This document shows positions 1-6,302 of a stretch of 13,254 nucleotides of DNA, piece by piece; the first letter of the stretch is position 1, and every line of letters starts with the position of its first letter. The notes beneath the pieces were generated by a model. It worked only from the letters and a program-made list of their open reading frames with translations. It was not told where the DNA came from and did not search any database. Source of the DNA: Candidatus Kuenenia stuttgartensis (lineage in GTDB: Bacteria > Bacteroidota > Bacteroidia > Flavobacteriales_D > Crocinitomicaceae); the NCBI GenBank assembly GCA_943326025.2, contig CALPRR020000051.1, positions 1-13,254 on the forward strand, written 5' to 3'. A program made the position numbers and the translations under genes.

Positions 1-90
1 AGAGATGTTAATCCTGAATCACCCCACACCGATAGTTTGCTGCTACGCGGTGTATTTTTACACTATATGTCACAGCTGTTTGGCCTATAA
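1..90 (+). CDS. C-terminal tail of an unidentified protein (partial, runs off the left edge)
   Basis: Frame 1 is open from the first base to a TAA at 88-90 and gives 29 residues ending SQLFGL. The composition looks protein-like (mixed polar and hydrophobic residues, few Cys), and these 90 bases are visibly richer in G and C than the spacer that follows, as expected for the end of a gene. Frame 2 is also open, to 127, but it encodes a Cys-rich string that looks like a shadow. I do not recognise the family from so short a tail, and the reading rests only on openness and composition. The stop codon lies inside the right arm of an inverted repeat. Confidence 0.35.
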   Translation, partial: RDVNPESPHTDSLLLRGVFLHYMSQLFGL

Positions 91-100
91 TGTAAAAATA
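53..100. repeat. Imperfect 15-bp inverted repeat over the stop of the left-edge reading frame
   Basis: The arms at 53-67 and 86-100 are reverse complements except for one G-A mismatch, with an 18-base loop containing the short palindrome ACAGCTGT (72-79). It could form a hairpin at the 3' end of the transcript from the left edge. No T-run follows, so it is not a standard intrinsic terminator. A protective 3' hairpin or a protein-binding dyad are both possible. Confidence 0.45.
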
Positions 101-366
101 GCAAGGGTTTTAAGTGATTTGTTTTAAATCAGCATGCAAGTTACAATTATTTCAAAAACAAAAAAATAAAAAAACATTTAATCATAAAACCCTTTATTTT
201 TATGGAAAAACTTATAAAAAATAGATAAGAATTCCGTAATCTATTTACGAGATGAAAATTATTTTTTTTTATTTAAAACATATAATTTTATCAAAAAAAG
301 ATTCTACTTATGCTATACAATTTTGAAGCAAATTACAATAAGGATTATTCCGATGTGAAAACATTC

Positions 367-399
367 AAAGCGGCCGTCGTAAGATTGGTCGCTTTTTTT
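367..399 (+). terminator. Rho-independent terminator
   Basis: The stem AAGCGGCC (368-375) pairs with GGTCGCTT (387-394), counting one G-U pair, across an 11-base loop, and the run of seven T at 393-399 follows directly. It faces forward, so it would end transcription from the left edge, or a short RNA starting near 330, before the NatA-like gene. Confidence 0.7.
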
Positions 400-428
400 A
401 TTCCTCAAAATTCACCTTTCATCATTTT

Positions 429-462
429 TTGAAAATCATTTGTTTTTTTCTTTTTAATTTCA
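429..462 (+). promoter_or_regulatory. Weak candidate promoter for the NatAB-like operon
   Basis: TTG at 429-431 is 23 bases upstream of TAATTTCA at 455-462, which matches the Bacteroidota -7 consensus TAnnTTTG except in its last two bases. Transcription would start about 12-15 bases before the ATG at 482. The match is imperfect, and the upstream terminator at 367-399 is the main reason to expect a promoter here. Confidence 0.25.
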
Positions 463-481
463 CTTCATAAATAATGATCAA

Positions 482-1252
482 ATGATTGAAGTAACTAATC
501 TTTACAAAGAATTTATTCTATCTAAACAACAACAGAAAGAATTAAATACGACCGATAAAAAATCAATTGCAGTTAATTCTATTTCATTTAAATGTGAACC
601 AGGAAAAGTTTTTTCTTTACTTGGTCCAAATGGAGCAGGAAAAACAACAACTTTAAGAATGCTTTCTACAATATTTCAACCGACTTCAGGTTCAATTAAA
701 ATTGCTGGAATTGATGCTATTCAAAACCCGCAAGAAGCTCGAAAAAAAATTGGCTTTCTTACAGGATCTACTGGACTTTATGGACGTTTGACACCAAATG
801 AATTGATCGATTATTTCGCAGCACTTTATAGCGTTTCTTCTTCTGATTTAAAAGAACGTAAAGACAAATTATTCACTCTTTTAGACATGCATGATTTCCA
901 AAATAAACGCATTGGAAAATTAAGTACAGGGATGAAACAAAAAGTCTCTATTTGTAGAACAATGATTCACAATCCACAAGTTATTGTTTTTGATGAGCCA
1001 ACAAGCGGTTTAGATGTAATAACTGCTGAAAATATAATTACACTAATTCGTGATTGTAAACAAGAAGGTAAAACCGTTATTTTTTCAAGCCATATTATGA
1101 GTGAGGTTGATTTATTATGTGATGATATTGCTATCATTCACAAAGGAAATTTACTCTACAATGCATCATTAGAAGAATTCAAAAATCAAATGACGACAGA
1201 GAATTTGACAACTGAGTTTATTAAAATCGTAAAAGAATCATCAAATAACTAG
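482..1252 (+). CDS. natA: ABC exporter ATP-binding protein, NatA-like
   Basis: This is a 256-residue cytoplasmic ATPase that should power the membrane protein encoded 5 bases downstream. Visible motifs are Walker A GPNGAGKTT (residues 48-56), ABC signature LSTGMKQK (147-154), Walker B VIVFDE (167-172), D-loop SGLD (175-178) and the switch His204. The segment where the Q-loop glutamine is expected reads IGFLTGSTGLY (90-100), with no Gln; to my knowledge this is usual for the NatA subfamily and not damage. An insert of Gln, Lys and Asp/Asn residues (about 15-27) precedes the Walker A strand. The family includes Bacillus NatA of the sodium-extruding NatAB exporter, but sequence alone does not fix the substrate. 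Start: ATG at 482 with an A-rich leader and no in-frame alternative nearby. The domain call is secure; the sodium role is inferred from the family. Confidence 0.88.
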   Translation: MIEVTNLYKEFILSKQQQKELNTTDKKSIAVNSISFKCEPGKVFSLLGPNGAGKTTTLRMLSTIFQPTSGSIKIAGIDAIQNPQEARKKIGFLTGSTGLYGRLTPNELIDYFAALYSVSSSDLKERKDKLFTLLDMHDFQNKRIGKLSTGMKQKVSICRTMIHNPQVIVFDEPTSGLDVITAENIITLIRDCKQEGKTVIFSSHIMSEVDLLCDDIAIIHKGNLLYNASLEEFKNQMTTENLTTEFIKIVKESSNN

Positions 1253-1257
1253 AACCT

Positions 1258-2448
1258 ATGATTTTTACAATATTCAAAAAAGAATTAAAAGATACTTTAA
1301 GAGATCGCAGAACGTTTATGACGATGATTGTGATTCCAGTATTAATTTTCCCCATAATACTTAATCTTTTTGTTGGTGTATCTGAAAGTTATTCAGAAGA
1401 ATCGGCAACAAAAAAAGTGAAAATTGGAATTGTTTCTGAAGGAGATAATTCCATATCAAAAGAGTTAAAAGAAATCCCTAAAATAATTGGAGAGAAAGAA
1501 ATTATCACTTACAAAGATACTTTATCATTGATTAAAGACATCCGAAAAGATAGTATACAAATTGGTCTTTTTGTTAATTCGAATTTCAACTTACATCTAA
1601 AAGAAAAAACTGCAGCACCAATTATGGTGTATTTTAACGCGACTGAAATGGGTATGCAAGATAGAGCGGAGCAATACTTGACGATTATTCAAAACAATGC
1701 AAAACGAAAAAGATGTCAAGAATTGCAAATTAATGAATCAGAACTCAACCCAATTTTACCTTCATATGTAAATGTTGCTTCTGACAAAGAAATGATTGGA
1801 AAATTAGCTGGAGGAATTTTACCGTATATTTTTATTGCCTTTGGTTTTATTGGTTGTATGTATCCTGCAATTGACTTATTTACAGGAGAAAAAGAAAGAG
1901 GTACGATCGAAACATTACTAACAACTCCTGTAAAACGTTGGCAAATTTTATTTGGTAAAATGGGGGTTGTAGTATTGTCTGGTTTACTAGCTGCAACTTG
2001 TGCACTAGTCGGACTTTTCTTATCTATAGAAGTTTTTAAATTAGTGGAAGACCAAGCTTTGTTATCAATCATACATAGTATTTTAAGTCCAAGTTTTATA
2101 ATCGCATTGTTTGCATTACTATTCCCTCTAACGATTTTTTTCGCAGGTGTAATGATACCTATAGCGATTTATGCTAAAACTTTTAAGGAAGCACAAAGTA
2201 TCATCACTCCATTGAACATTGTAATGGTTTTACCAGCAATGATTGGTTTTTTTCCTGGAATTGAATTAGACCTAATGACAGCTTGCATTCCTGTTGTGAA
2301 CGTTGTTTTATCTACCAAAGAACTAATTGCAGGTACATTAGAAACGAAATTTTTAATTCTTTCTTTTATAGTAATGATTATTTTAGCAATCAGTGCAATA
2401 TTCTTCTCATATAAGCGATTCGATAAAGAAACAAACGTTATTCAATAA
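1258..2448 (+). CDS. natB: ABC-2 type permease, NatB-like
   Basis: This 396-residue inner-membrane protein is the likely partner of the preceding ATPase, and the two genes are translationally close. It opens with KELKDTLRDRRTF (8-20), a typical NatB start, followed by one membrane helix (about 21-41) and a large extracytoplasmic domain (about 42-180). The C-terminal membrane block has helices near 184-207, 235-258, 279-305, 314-334, 341-352 (weak) and 365-384. The ABC-2 family hallmark GEKERGTIETLL (210-221), with TTPV after it, lies between the first two helices of that block. This helix-exodomain-helices layout matches the ABC-2 transporter family used by NatB and related exporters of ions or small molecules. 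Length is normal and no break is visible. Substrate is not determinable here; Na+ export is the family inference. Confidence 0.85.
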   Translation: MIFTIFKKELKDTLRDRRTFMTMIVIPVLIFPIILNLFVGVSESYSEESATKKVKIGIVSEGDNSISKELKEIPKIIGEKEIITYKDTLSLIKDIRKDSIQIGLFVNSNFNLHLKEKTAAPIMVYFNATEMGMQDRAEQYLTIIQNNAKRKRCQELQINESELNPILPSYVNVASDKEMIGKLAGGILPYIFIAFGFIGCMYPAIDLFTGEKERGTIETLLTTPVKRWQILFGKMGVVVLSGLLAATCALVGLFLSIEVFKLVEDQALLSIIHSILSPSFIIALFALLFPLTIFFAGVMIPIAIYAKTFKEAQSIITPLNIVMVLPAMIGFFPGIELDLMTACIPVVNVVLSTKELIAGTLETKFLILSFIVMIILAISAIFFSYKRFDKETNVIQ

Positions 2449-2521
2449 GCTCTAGAACTATAATGGATTAATGATTTATAATAATAATCCAAATTCAAAA
2501 ACGCTTTAATTGTCCTGTTAA

Positions 2522-2568
2522 ATTCCATCCAATGTAAGAACTTTCATTGGATGGAATAATTTTAATTT
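2522..2568 (+). terminator. Probable terminator of the NatAB-like operon
   Basis: A perfect 13-bp stem, 2522-2534 with 2545-2557 (core CCATCCAATG), encloses a 10-base loop and is followed by AATTTTAATTT rather than a clean T-run. It starts 73 bases after the natB-like stop. The stem is strong and the tail weak, so it may act as a terminator or as a 3'-end stabilising hairpin. Confidence 0.55.
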
Positions 2569-2620
2569 ACTCAAATAACAACATATAAATTAATCTTCAA
2601 AAATTCCGAGGATTAATTTC

Positions 2621-2652
2621 ATGATTTATATCATATTTTTAAATTGATATAA
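2621..2652. promoter_or_regulatory. Candidate FNR/CRP-type operator upstream of paaA
   Basis: ATGAT-N4-ATCAT at 2621-2634 is a perfect dyad that differs from the classical FNR box TTGAT-N4-ATCAA only at the outer pair. A second half-matching site, TTGAT-N3-ATCA, lies at 2644-2655. In addition TTATATCA (2626-2633) and TGATATAA (2645-2652) are perfect inverted repeats. The block lies about 55-85 bases upstream of the -33 TTG, a position suited to an activator. In such AT-rich DNA a chance match is quite possible. Confidence 0.3.
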
Positions 2653-2705
2653 TCACTTTTCCGTTTGATTACAATCATTCAGATTTCTTTATGTAATTCG
2701 TTATT

Positions 2706-2732
2706 TTGCATGAATCACGTTTAATAATTTTG
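2706..2732 (+). promoter_or_regulatory. Promoter of the paaA-paaC operon
   Basis: A perfect Bacteroidota -7 element TAATTTTG (2725-2732) follows a TTG (2706-2708) with a 16-base spacer, slightly short of the usual 17-23. Transcription should start near 2737, giving a leader of nearly 50 bases before the paaA ATG. Confidence 0.55.
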
Positions 2733-2784
2733 AAATAAAAACCAAAATAGTTAAACGGAATTTGTTAAAGCAAAATACAGAACA

Positions 2785-3714
2785 ATGAAAACTAGTTTGA
2801 TTTCACAAGAAGAATTATTACTTGAATTCGAAAAAAAAATAAACGCTGAACAAAAAATCGAACCATTAGACTGGATGCCAGATGAATATAGAAATCATCT
2901 TATTCGTCAAATGTCTCAACATGCACATTCAGAAGTAATAGGTATGCAACCTGAAGGCAATTGGATTACAAGAGCACCTTCTTTAAGAAGTAAAAAAATT
3001 CTTTTAGCGAAAATTCAAGATGAAGGCGGACATGGTTTGTATTTGTATAGCGCTGCTGAAACATTAGGTGTAAGCAGAGATCAATTCATTCAATGGCTTC
3101 ATGAAGGAAAAGCAAAATATGCATCTGTTTTCAATTATCCAACTTTAACTTGGGCTGATATGGGCGCAATAGGTTGGTTAGTTGATGGAGCTGCGATAAC
3201 AAATCAAGTTTCATTACAAAGAACTTCATACGGTCCATATTCTAGAGCAATGGTAAGAATCTGTAAAGAAGAGTCTTTTCACCAACGTCAGGGTTATGAA
3301 ATCATGTGGAAAATGATGGAAGGTACTAAAGATCAACAAGAAATGGCTCAAGATGCATTAAATCGATGGTGGTGGCCAGCTTTAATGATGTTTGGACCGC
3401 ACGATTCTGATTCTCCTAGAACAAGCAACGCTATGAAATGGAAAATAAAACGTGAAACAAATGATAATTTGAGACAAAAATTCATTAATAAAACAATACC
3501 TCAAGCAGAATTAATTGGATTAAAAATTCCAGATTCTAATTTGGTTAAATTAAGTGATGAAAATTATCAAACTAGCGATATAAATTGGGATGAATTTTGG
3601 AAAGTCGTAAATGGAAATGGTCCTTGTAACGAACAACGTCTAGCTCATCATATTAAATATCATAATGAAGGTGCATGGGTAAGAGAAAGTGCATCATTAA
3701 GCAATCCTAAATAA
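2785..3714 (+). CDS. paaA: 1,2-phenylacetyl-CoA epoxidase, catalytic subunit PaaA
   Basis: PaaA is the di-iron oxygenase subunit of the PaaABCE complex, which uses O2 to epoxidise the ring of phenylacetyl-CoA in the aerobic hybrid phenylacetate pathway. At 309 residues it has the length of the E. coli protein. Predicted iron ligands are Glu50 in HSEVIGM, E80-GG-H83 and E163-SF-H166 within KEESFHQRQG. The helix pair around WLVDGAAITNQV (131-142) provides an Asp (Asp134) where many ferritin-like enzymes have Glu, which I recall as typical of PaaA. RWWWPALMMFGPHDSDS (194-210) is also a characteristic PaaA segment. It is first in a forward operon of tightly spaced genes. Cytoplasmic, with no signal peptide. 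Identification is secure. Confidence 0.95.
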   Translation: MKTSLISQEELLLEFEKKINAEQKIEPLDWMPDEYRNHLIRQMSQHAHSEVIGMQPEGNWITRAPSLRSKKILLAKIQDEGGHGLYLYSAAETLGVSRDQFIQWLHEGKAKYASVFNYPTLTWADMGAIGWLVDGAAITNQVSLQRTSYGPYSRAMVRICKEESFHQRQGYEIMWKMMEGTKDQQEMAQDALNRWWWPALMMFGPHDSDSPRTSNAMKWKIKRETNDNLRQKFINKTIPQAELIGLKIPDSNLVKLSDENYQTSDINWDEFWKVVNGNGPCNEQRLAHHIKYHNEGAWVRESASLSNPK

Positions 3715-3720
3715 TATCTT

Positions 3721-4164
3721 ATGAACAAAGAAAAAATCAAAGAAACTTTATTTTCGATTAATAGTCAGATTATAAATGATTTAAAAGAACGAATTACTTC
3801 CAACAAAGAACAAGTTAAAATAGATCATAATGATACAATTGATCGAGAAGATTATTCGCATCAAAATGAATCATCAGAAATGGACGAACTTTTATTAATT
3901 CAGCTAGAAAAAGCATTAGCCGAAAAATCAAAATTAGAAACAATTGATTTTCACTTTAAAAACAAAATAGAAGTTGGAGCTGTTGTATCTACAAATCAAT
4001 TCACTTTTGTAATTGGAGTAGCTACTATACCTTTTCAAGTGGAGAATAAACAATATGTCGGTATTTCAATAGATGCTCCAATATACTCAATGATGAAAGA
4101 TAAAGTTGAAGGAGAGAGTTTTCAGTATGGCAACAACCATTATCAAATAGTTTCAATTAACTAA
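3721..4164 (+). CDS. GreA/GreB-like small protein inside the paa operon
   Basis: This 147-residue protein starts 6 bases after paaA and ends 12 bases before paaB, so it is almost certainly cotranscribed with them. It has no signal peptide. Residues 1-75 are charged and helical. IDREDYSHQNESSEMDE (40-56) followed by a Leu/Lys-rich helix can be laid over the coiled-coil tip of GreA, where acidic residues enter the RNA polymerase channel; Asp41, Glu43 and Asp44 are candidates. Residues 84-146, from VGAVVST to APIYSMMKDKVEGESF and YQIVSI, resemble the C-terminal FKBP-like domain of Gre factors (compare SPLGKALLGKKVGD...Y.I..I). It is shorter and divergent at the ends, so it may not act as a cleavage factor. 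No such gene belongs to the canonical paa set. Alternatives are an assembly helper or a general regulator. Fold moderately supported, function unknown. Confidence 0.6.
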   Translation: MNKEKIKETLFSINSQIINDLKERITSNKEQVKIDHNDTIDREDYSHQNESSEMDELLLIQLEKALAEKSKLETIDFHFKNKIEVGAVVSTNQFTFVIGVATIPFQVENKQYVGISIDAPIYSMMKDKVEGESFQYGNNHYQIVSIN

Positions 4165-4176
4165 AACATCAATAAT

Positions 4177-4470
4177 ATGAGCAATACAGATACTCAAGGA
4201 GAACTTTGGGAAGTATTTATTCAAAGTAAACCTGGTCAATCATTTAAACATGCAGGAGCAATTCATGCATTTGATCGTGAAATGGCAATTGAAAATGCCA
4301 GAGACACATACACGAGAAGAGGTGAAGGAAGTGGCTTGTGGGTAGTGAGAAGTAAAGACATCGTTTCTGTTACACCAAATGAAGAAGGTTATTTTTTCGA
4401 CCCATCAAATGACAAAGTTTACCGTAATCCTACTTTCTACGAAATGCCAGAAGGAGTCAAACACATGTAA
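4177..4470 (+). CDS. paaB: 1,2-phenylacetyl-CoA epoxidase subunit PaaB
   Basis: PaaB is a small non-catalytic subunit that helps build the PaaABCE multicomponent oxygenase. The 97-residue product is close to the 95 residues of the E. coli protein. It shows the family's ELWEVFIQSKPGQSFKHAGA segment (9-28) and then AFDREMAIENARDTYTRRGEG (32-52, split here by one charged turn), ending in an aromatic-rich tail with FYEMPEGVKHM (87-97). It sits between the Gre-like gene (12-base gap) and paaC (9-base gap). Cytoplasmic. Identification is secure. Confidence 0.93.
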   Translation: MSNTDTQGELWEVFIQSKPGQSFKHAGAIHAFDREMAIENARDTYTRRGEGSGLWVVRSKDIVSVTPNEEGYFFDPSNDKVYRNPTFYEMPEGVKHM

Positions 4471-4479
4471 TTTGAAAAG

Positions 4480-5229
4480 ATGGAAACAAAACTAAAATAT
4501 TATCTTCAAATAGCTGATAATGCGTTGATTTTAAGTCATCGTTTGAGCGAATATTGCAGTAGAGCTCCATTTTTGGAAGAAGATTTAGCAAATACAAATG
4601 TTGCTCTGGATTTAATTGGATTAGCAGAATCAGTGTTAGAAGAAGTTGCAAAACAAGATGGTAAAGGAAAATGTGGTGACGATTTAGCTTACAAAAGAAA
4701 AGAAAATGAATTCTTGAATGTAATTTTAGTCGAACAGCCTAATGAAGATTTTGCTCAAATCATGGTTCGCCAATTTTTTACAGATGCTTTTAATTATTAT
4801 TTCTTTTCAGAGCTTTGTACAAGTAAAGATAAATTTTTATCTGCACTAGCTAAAAAATCAATTAAAGAAATAACATATCATTTAAGAAGAAGTTCTGAGT
4901 GGATGATTCGATTAGGAAAAGGTACACCTGAAGCAAGCCAAAAAACACAATTCGCAATTGATAAATTGTGGAAATATACACATGAATTTTTTATTGAAAA
5001 TTCAATCGAAACCGAAATGATCAACAAAGGTATTGGTTCAAATTTAGCTTCTGTTCATTTGAATTGGAAACAAAAAATTAGTGAAATATTCTACATTGCT
5101 CATTTTGTAATTCCAACAAATGATTTTGTTATAAAAGGAGGGAAAGAAGGTGTGCATTCAGAAAATTTAGGATACATTTTGTGCGAAATGCAATATTTAC
5201 CAAATAAATATCCTGATGCCAAGTGGTAA
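4480..5229 (+). CDS. paaC: 1,2-phenylacetyl-CoA epoxidase structural subunit PaaC
   Basis: PaaC is the ferritin-like structural partner of PaaA in the PaaAC core; it keeps the fold but not a working di-iron site. The 249-residue product matches the family in length and shows HRLSEYCSRAPFLEEDLANT (20-39), NVALDLIG, LVEQPNEDFAQIMVRQF (83-99), KEITYHLRRSSEW (about 129-141) and the C-terminal LGYILCEMQYLPNKYPDAKW (230-249). It is the last gene of the operon; a two-part hairpin terminator begins 20 bases after its stop. In many bacteria paaD (iron-sulfur assembly) and paaE (reductase) follow or flank paaC, but neither is seen here, so the complex needs partners encoded elsewhere. Confidence 0.93.
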   Translation: METKLKYYLQIADNALILSHRLSEYCSRAPFLEEDLANTNVALDLIGLAESVLEEVAKQDGKGKCGDDLAYKRKENEFLNVILVEQPNEDFAQIMVRQFFTDAFNYYFFSELCTSKDKFLSALAKKSIKEITYHLRRSSEWMIRLGKGTPEASQKTQFAIDKLWKYTHEFFIENSIETEMINKGIGSNLASVHLNWKQKISEIFYIAHFVIPTNDFVIKGGKEGVHSENLGYILCEMQYLPNKYPDAKW

Positions 5230-5249
5230 TTAAAAATCAATAAATCATT

Positions 5250-5317
5250 GAGGGACTTCTAAAAACTTCTTTTCTTCGCTCAAATTTTAAGAAGTAATAA
5301 TGGAGTTCCTCTTTTTT
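5250..5317 (+). terminator. Two-part hairpin terminator of the paa operon
   Basis: The outer stem GAGGGACTTC (5250-5259) pairs fully with GGAGTTCCTC (5302-5311) if G-U pairs are allowed. An inner stem ACTTCTT (5265-5271) pairs with AAGAAGT (5289-5295). Six T at 5312-5317 follow immediately. It faces forward only; no A-run precedes it for the opposing gene. Confidence 0.8.
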
Positions 5318-5386
5318 ATATCTTTTATAATTAATGTTTTTAGTAAGTTAAATCTAATTATAAATAAATTCATCATCAATTACAAC

Positions 5387-6199
5387 TTATTTCTTTCCTA
5401 AATGCTTAATCAAAATAGGAATTCTAACAACAGATTCAACTTGTCGCATGTGATCAAGTGCTGGATACCATTTAGGCATTAAATTAAAAACTCTAACAAC
5501 CTCTTTTACAATCCATTCCTCTTTTGTTCCTGTAACTCTAATATTTGAAATTTTACCTTCTTTAGATACTATAAAGGATGCTTCAACTTCTACCGTAAAA
5601 GTCTTTGATTGAACATCATTTGGATAGGAAAAATTCTCTTCTATTAAAAAATAAAGTGATCTAGAGCCACCTGCAATAAAAGCATCAACACTTGAGGGGA
5701 ATTCAGAATCTACTTCTTGACCTCTTTCATTCCAACATTGTCTGACAATAATTGAATCTTCTTTTAATTGTTCATACCAGCTAACTGTTCCAGTTTGATA
5801 ATAATATTTGAACAATCCATTTTTTTTACCTAACCTATATTCTCCTTGTTCACTAACACTGCCATTTTCAAAATATCCATATTTTGTTCCTTCTAAAAGA
5901 TTATTATGGTAATTTACTTTTTGCTCAAGCTGACCATTTTTGTAATAATAATAAAAATCTCCTTCTTTAAATGTGCATTTTTTATCTTTATAGTAGCCAA
6001 TCATTTGAATTTCACCAGAAATAAAATAATCTTTAATCATCCATTCCTCTTTTGAAACTTTATGTTTTACTCTGAAGAAAAAAGCATCATCTTTTTTACA
6101 TTCCTTCCAATCATAATCATAATAAACTGAAATACTGTCTTGAGCTATAGATGAAAATTGAATAGTAAAAAATGATAAAATGAATAAAAGTTTGGGCAT
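5387..6199 (-). CDS. Secreted MORN-like (YwqK-type) protein with TonB C-terminal domain
   Basis: With the ATG at 6199 the product is 270 residues and begins with a signal peptide, MPKLLFILSFFTIQFSSIAQ (1-20), probably cut after Ala-Gln. The open frame extends upstream only to a TTG, and that extension would place charged residues before the signal and code through a perfect inverted repeat, so ATG 6199 is preferred. Residues about 80-144 contain repeated Tyr-rich units (EGDFYYYYKNGQLEQKVNY, YGYFENGSVSEQGEY, GLFKYYYQTGTVSWYEQ) like YwqK/MORN variant repeats. Residues about 173-266 resemble the TonB C-terminal domain (AGGSRSLYFLIEENFSYP, later VSKEGKISNIRVTG and LMPKWYPALDH). It has no N-terminal anchor or Pro-rich spacer, so it is not a standard energy transducer. 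A periplasmic or cell-envelope role is likely; its function is unknown. Automated names such as antitoxin for YwqK-like proteins should not be trusted. Confidence 0.75.
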   Translation of the reverse strand: MPKLLFILSFFTIQFSSIAQDSISVYYDYDWKECKKDDAFFFRVKHKVSKEEWMIKDYFISGEIQMIGYYKDKKCTFKEGDFYYYYKNGQLEQKVNYHNNLLEGTKYGYFENGSVSEQGEYRLGKKNGLFKYYYQTGTVSWYEQLKEDSIIVRQCWNERGQEVDSEFPSSVDAFIAGGSRSLYFLIEENFSYPNDVQSKTFTVEVEASFIVSKEGKISNIRVTGTKEEWIVKEVVRVFNLMPKWYPALDHMRQVESVVRIPILIKHLGKK

Positions 6200-6225
6200 T
6201 GTTTTTGTTTTTTTATGTGAATTTA

Positions 6226-6264
6226 ATAATTTATTAGAATATAAAAAATATTCTAATAAATTAT
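6226..6264. repeat. Perfect 17-bp inverted repeat in the divergent intergenic region
   Basis: The arms 6226-6242 and 6248-6264 are exact reverse complements around a 5-base A loop (6243-6247). It lies between the reverse MORN/TonB_C gene (start 6199) and the forward LtaS-like gene (start 6303). No T-run follows on either strand. If the reverse gene is transcribed from the near-consensus TATAATTG read on the reverse strand (6285-6278), the repeat falls in its 5' leader; otherwise it is a candidate operator shared by both genes. Confidence 0.7.
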
Positions 6265-6287
6265 ATCTCTTACTAGTCAATTATACT

Positions 6288-6295
6288 TATTTTTG
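6288..6295 (+). promoter_or_regulatory. Candidate -7 element of the LtaS-like operon
   Basis: TATTTTTG is a perfect match to TAnnTTTG and ends only 7 bases before the ATG at 6303, so the predicted transcript has a leader of just a few bases. No TTG is found at the normal -33 distance, which lowers the confidence. Confidence 0.45.
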
Positions 6296-6302
6296 AATCG
6301 AA

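Larger units (their letters stand above)
91..481. other. AT-rich intergenic region before the NatAB-like genes
   Basis: No convincing reading frame is present. It contains a small dyad (arms 219-226 and 239-246, 12-base loop), the forward hairpin terminator at 367-399, and a weak promoter-like sequence near 429-462. A one-mismatch -7 element (CAATTTTG, 318-325) lies about 45 bases before the terminator, so a short transcript of about 70 nt is conceivable, but no matching -33 TTG was found. Confidence 0.5.
2449..2784. other. Intergenic regulatory region upstream of paaA
   Basis: This 336-base gap holds no credible reading frame. From left to right it contains a perfect 13-bp hairpin (2522-2557) that probably ends the natAB transcript, two overlapping short dyads at 2621-2652 that could bind a regulator, and a good Bacteroidota promoter at 2706-2732 driving paaA with a leader of roughly 45-50 bases. 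Confidence 0.6.

Noticed and set aside
1..100. tRNA, riboswitch or recombination (attC-like) site suggested by the dyads at the left edge
   Set aside because: No cloverleaf with a T-loop sequence and no attC core sites with the right spacing are present; an ordinary gene end with a hairpin is simpler.
2..127. Second open frame (frame 2) at the left edge
   Set aside because: Its product is Cys-rich and unlike a normal protein end; frame 1 has better composition, though both calls are weak.
1716..2072. Reverse-strand open frame of 118 residues inside the NatB-like gene
   Set aside because: It lies wholly within a well-supported permease coding region and has the low-complexity composition of an antisense shadow.
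4457..4651. Reverse-strand open frame of 64 residues over the start of paaC
   Set aside because: Antisense to conserved paaC sequence; Leu-rich shadow without a promoter.
5387..6280. Longer 297-residue version of the MORN/TonB_C protein
   Set aside because: It would need a TTG start at 6280 and would bury the signal peptide behind 27 residues encoded partly by the 17-bp inverted repeat.
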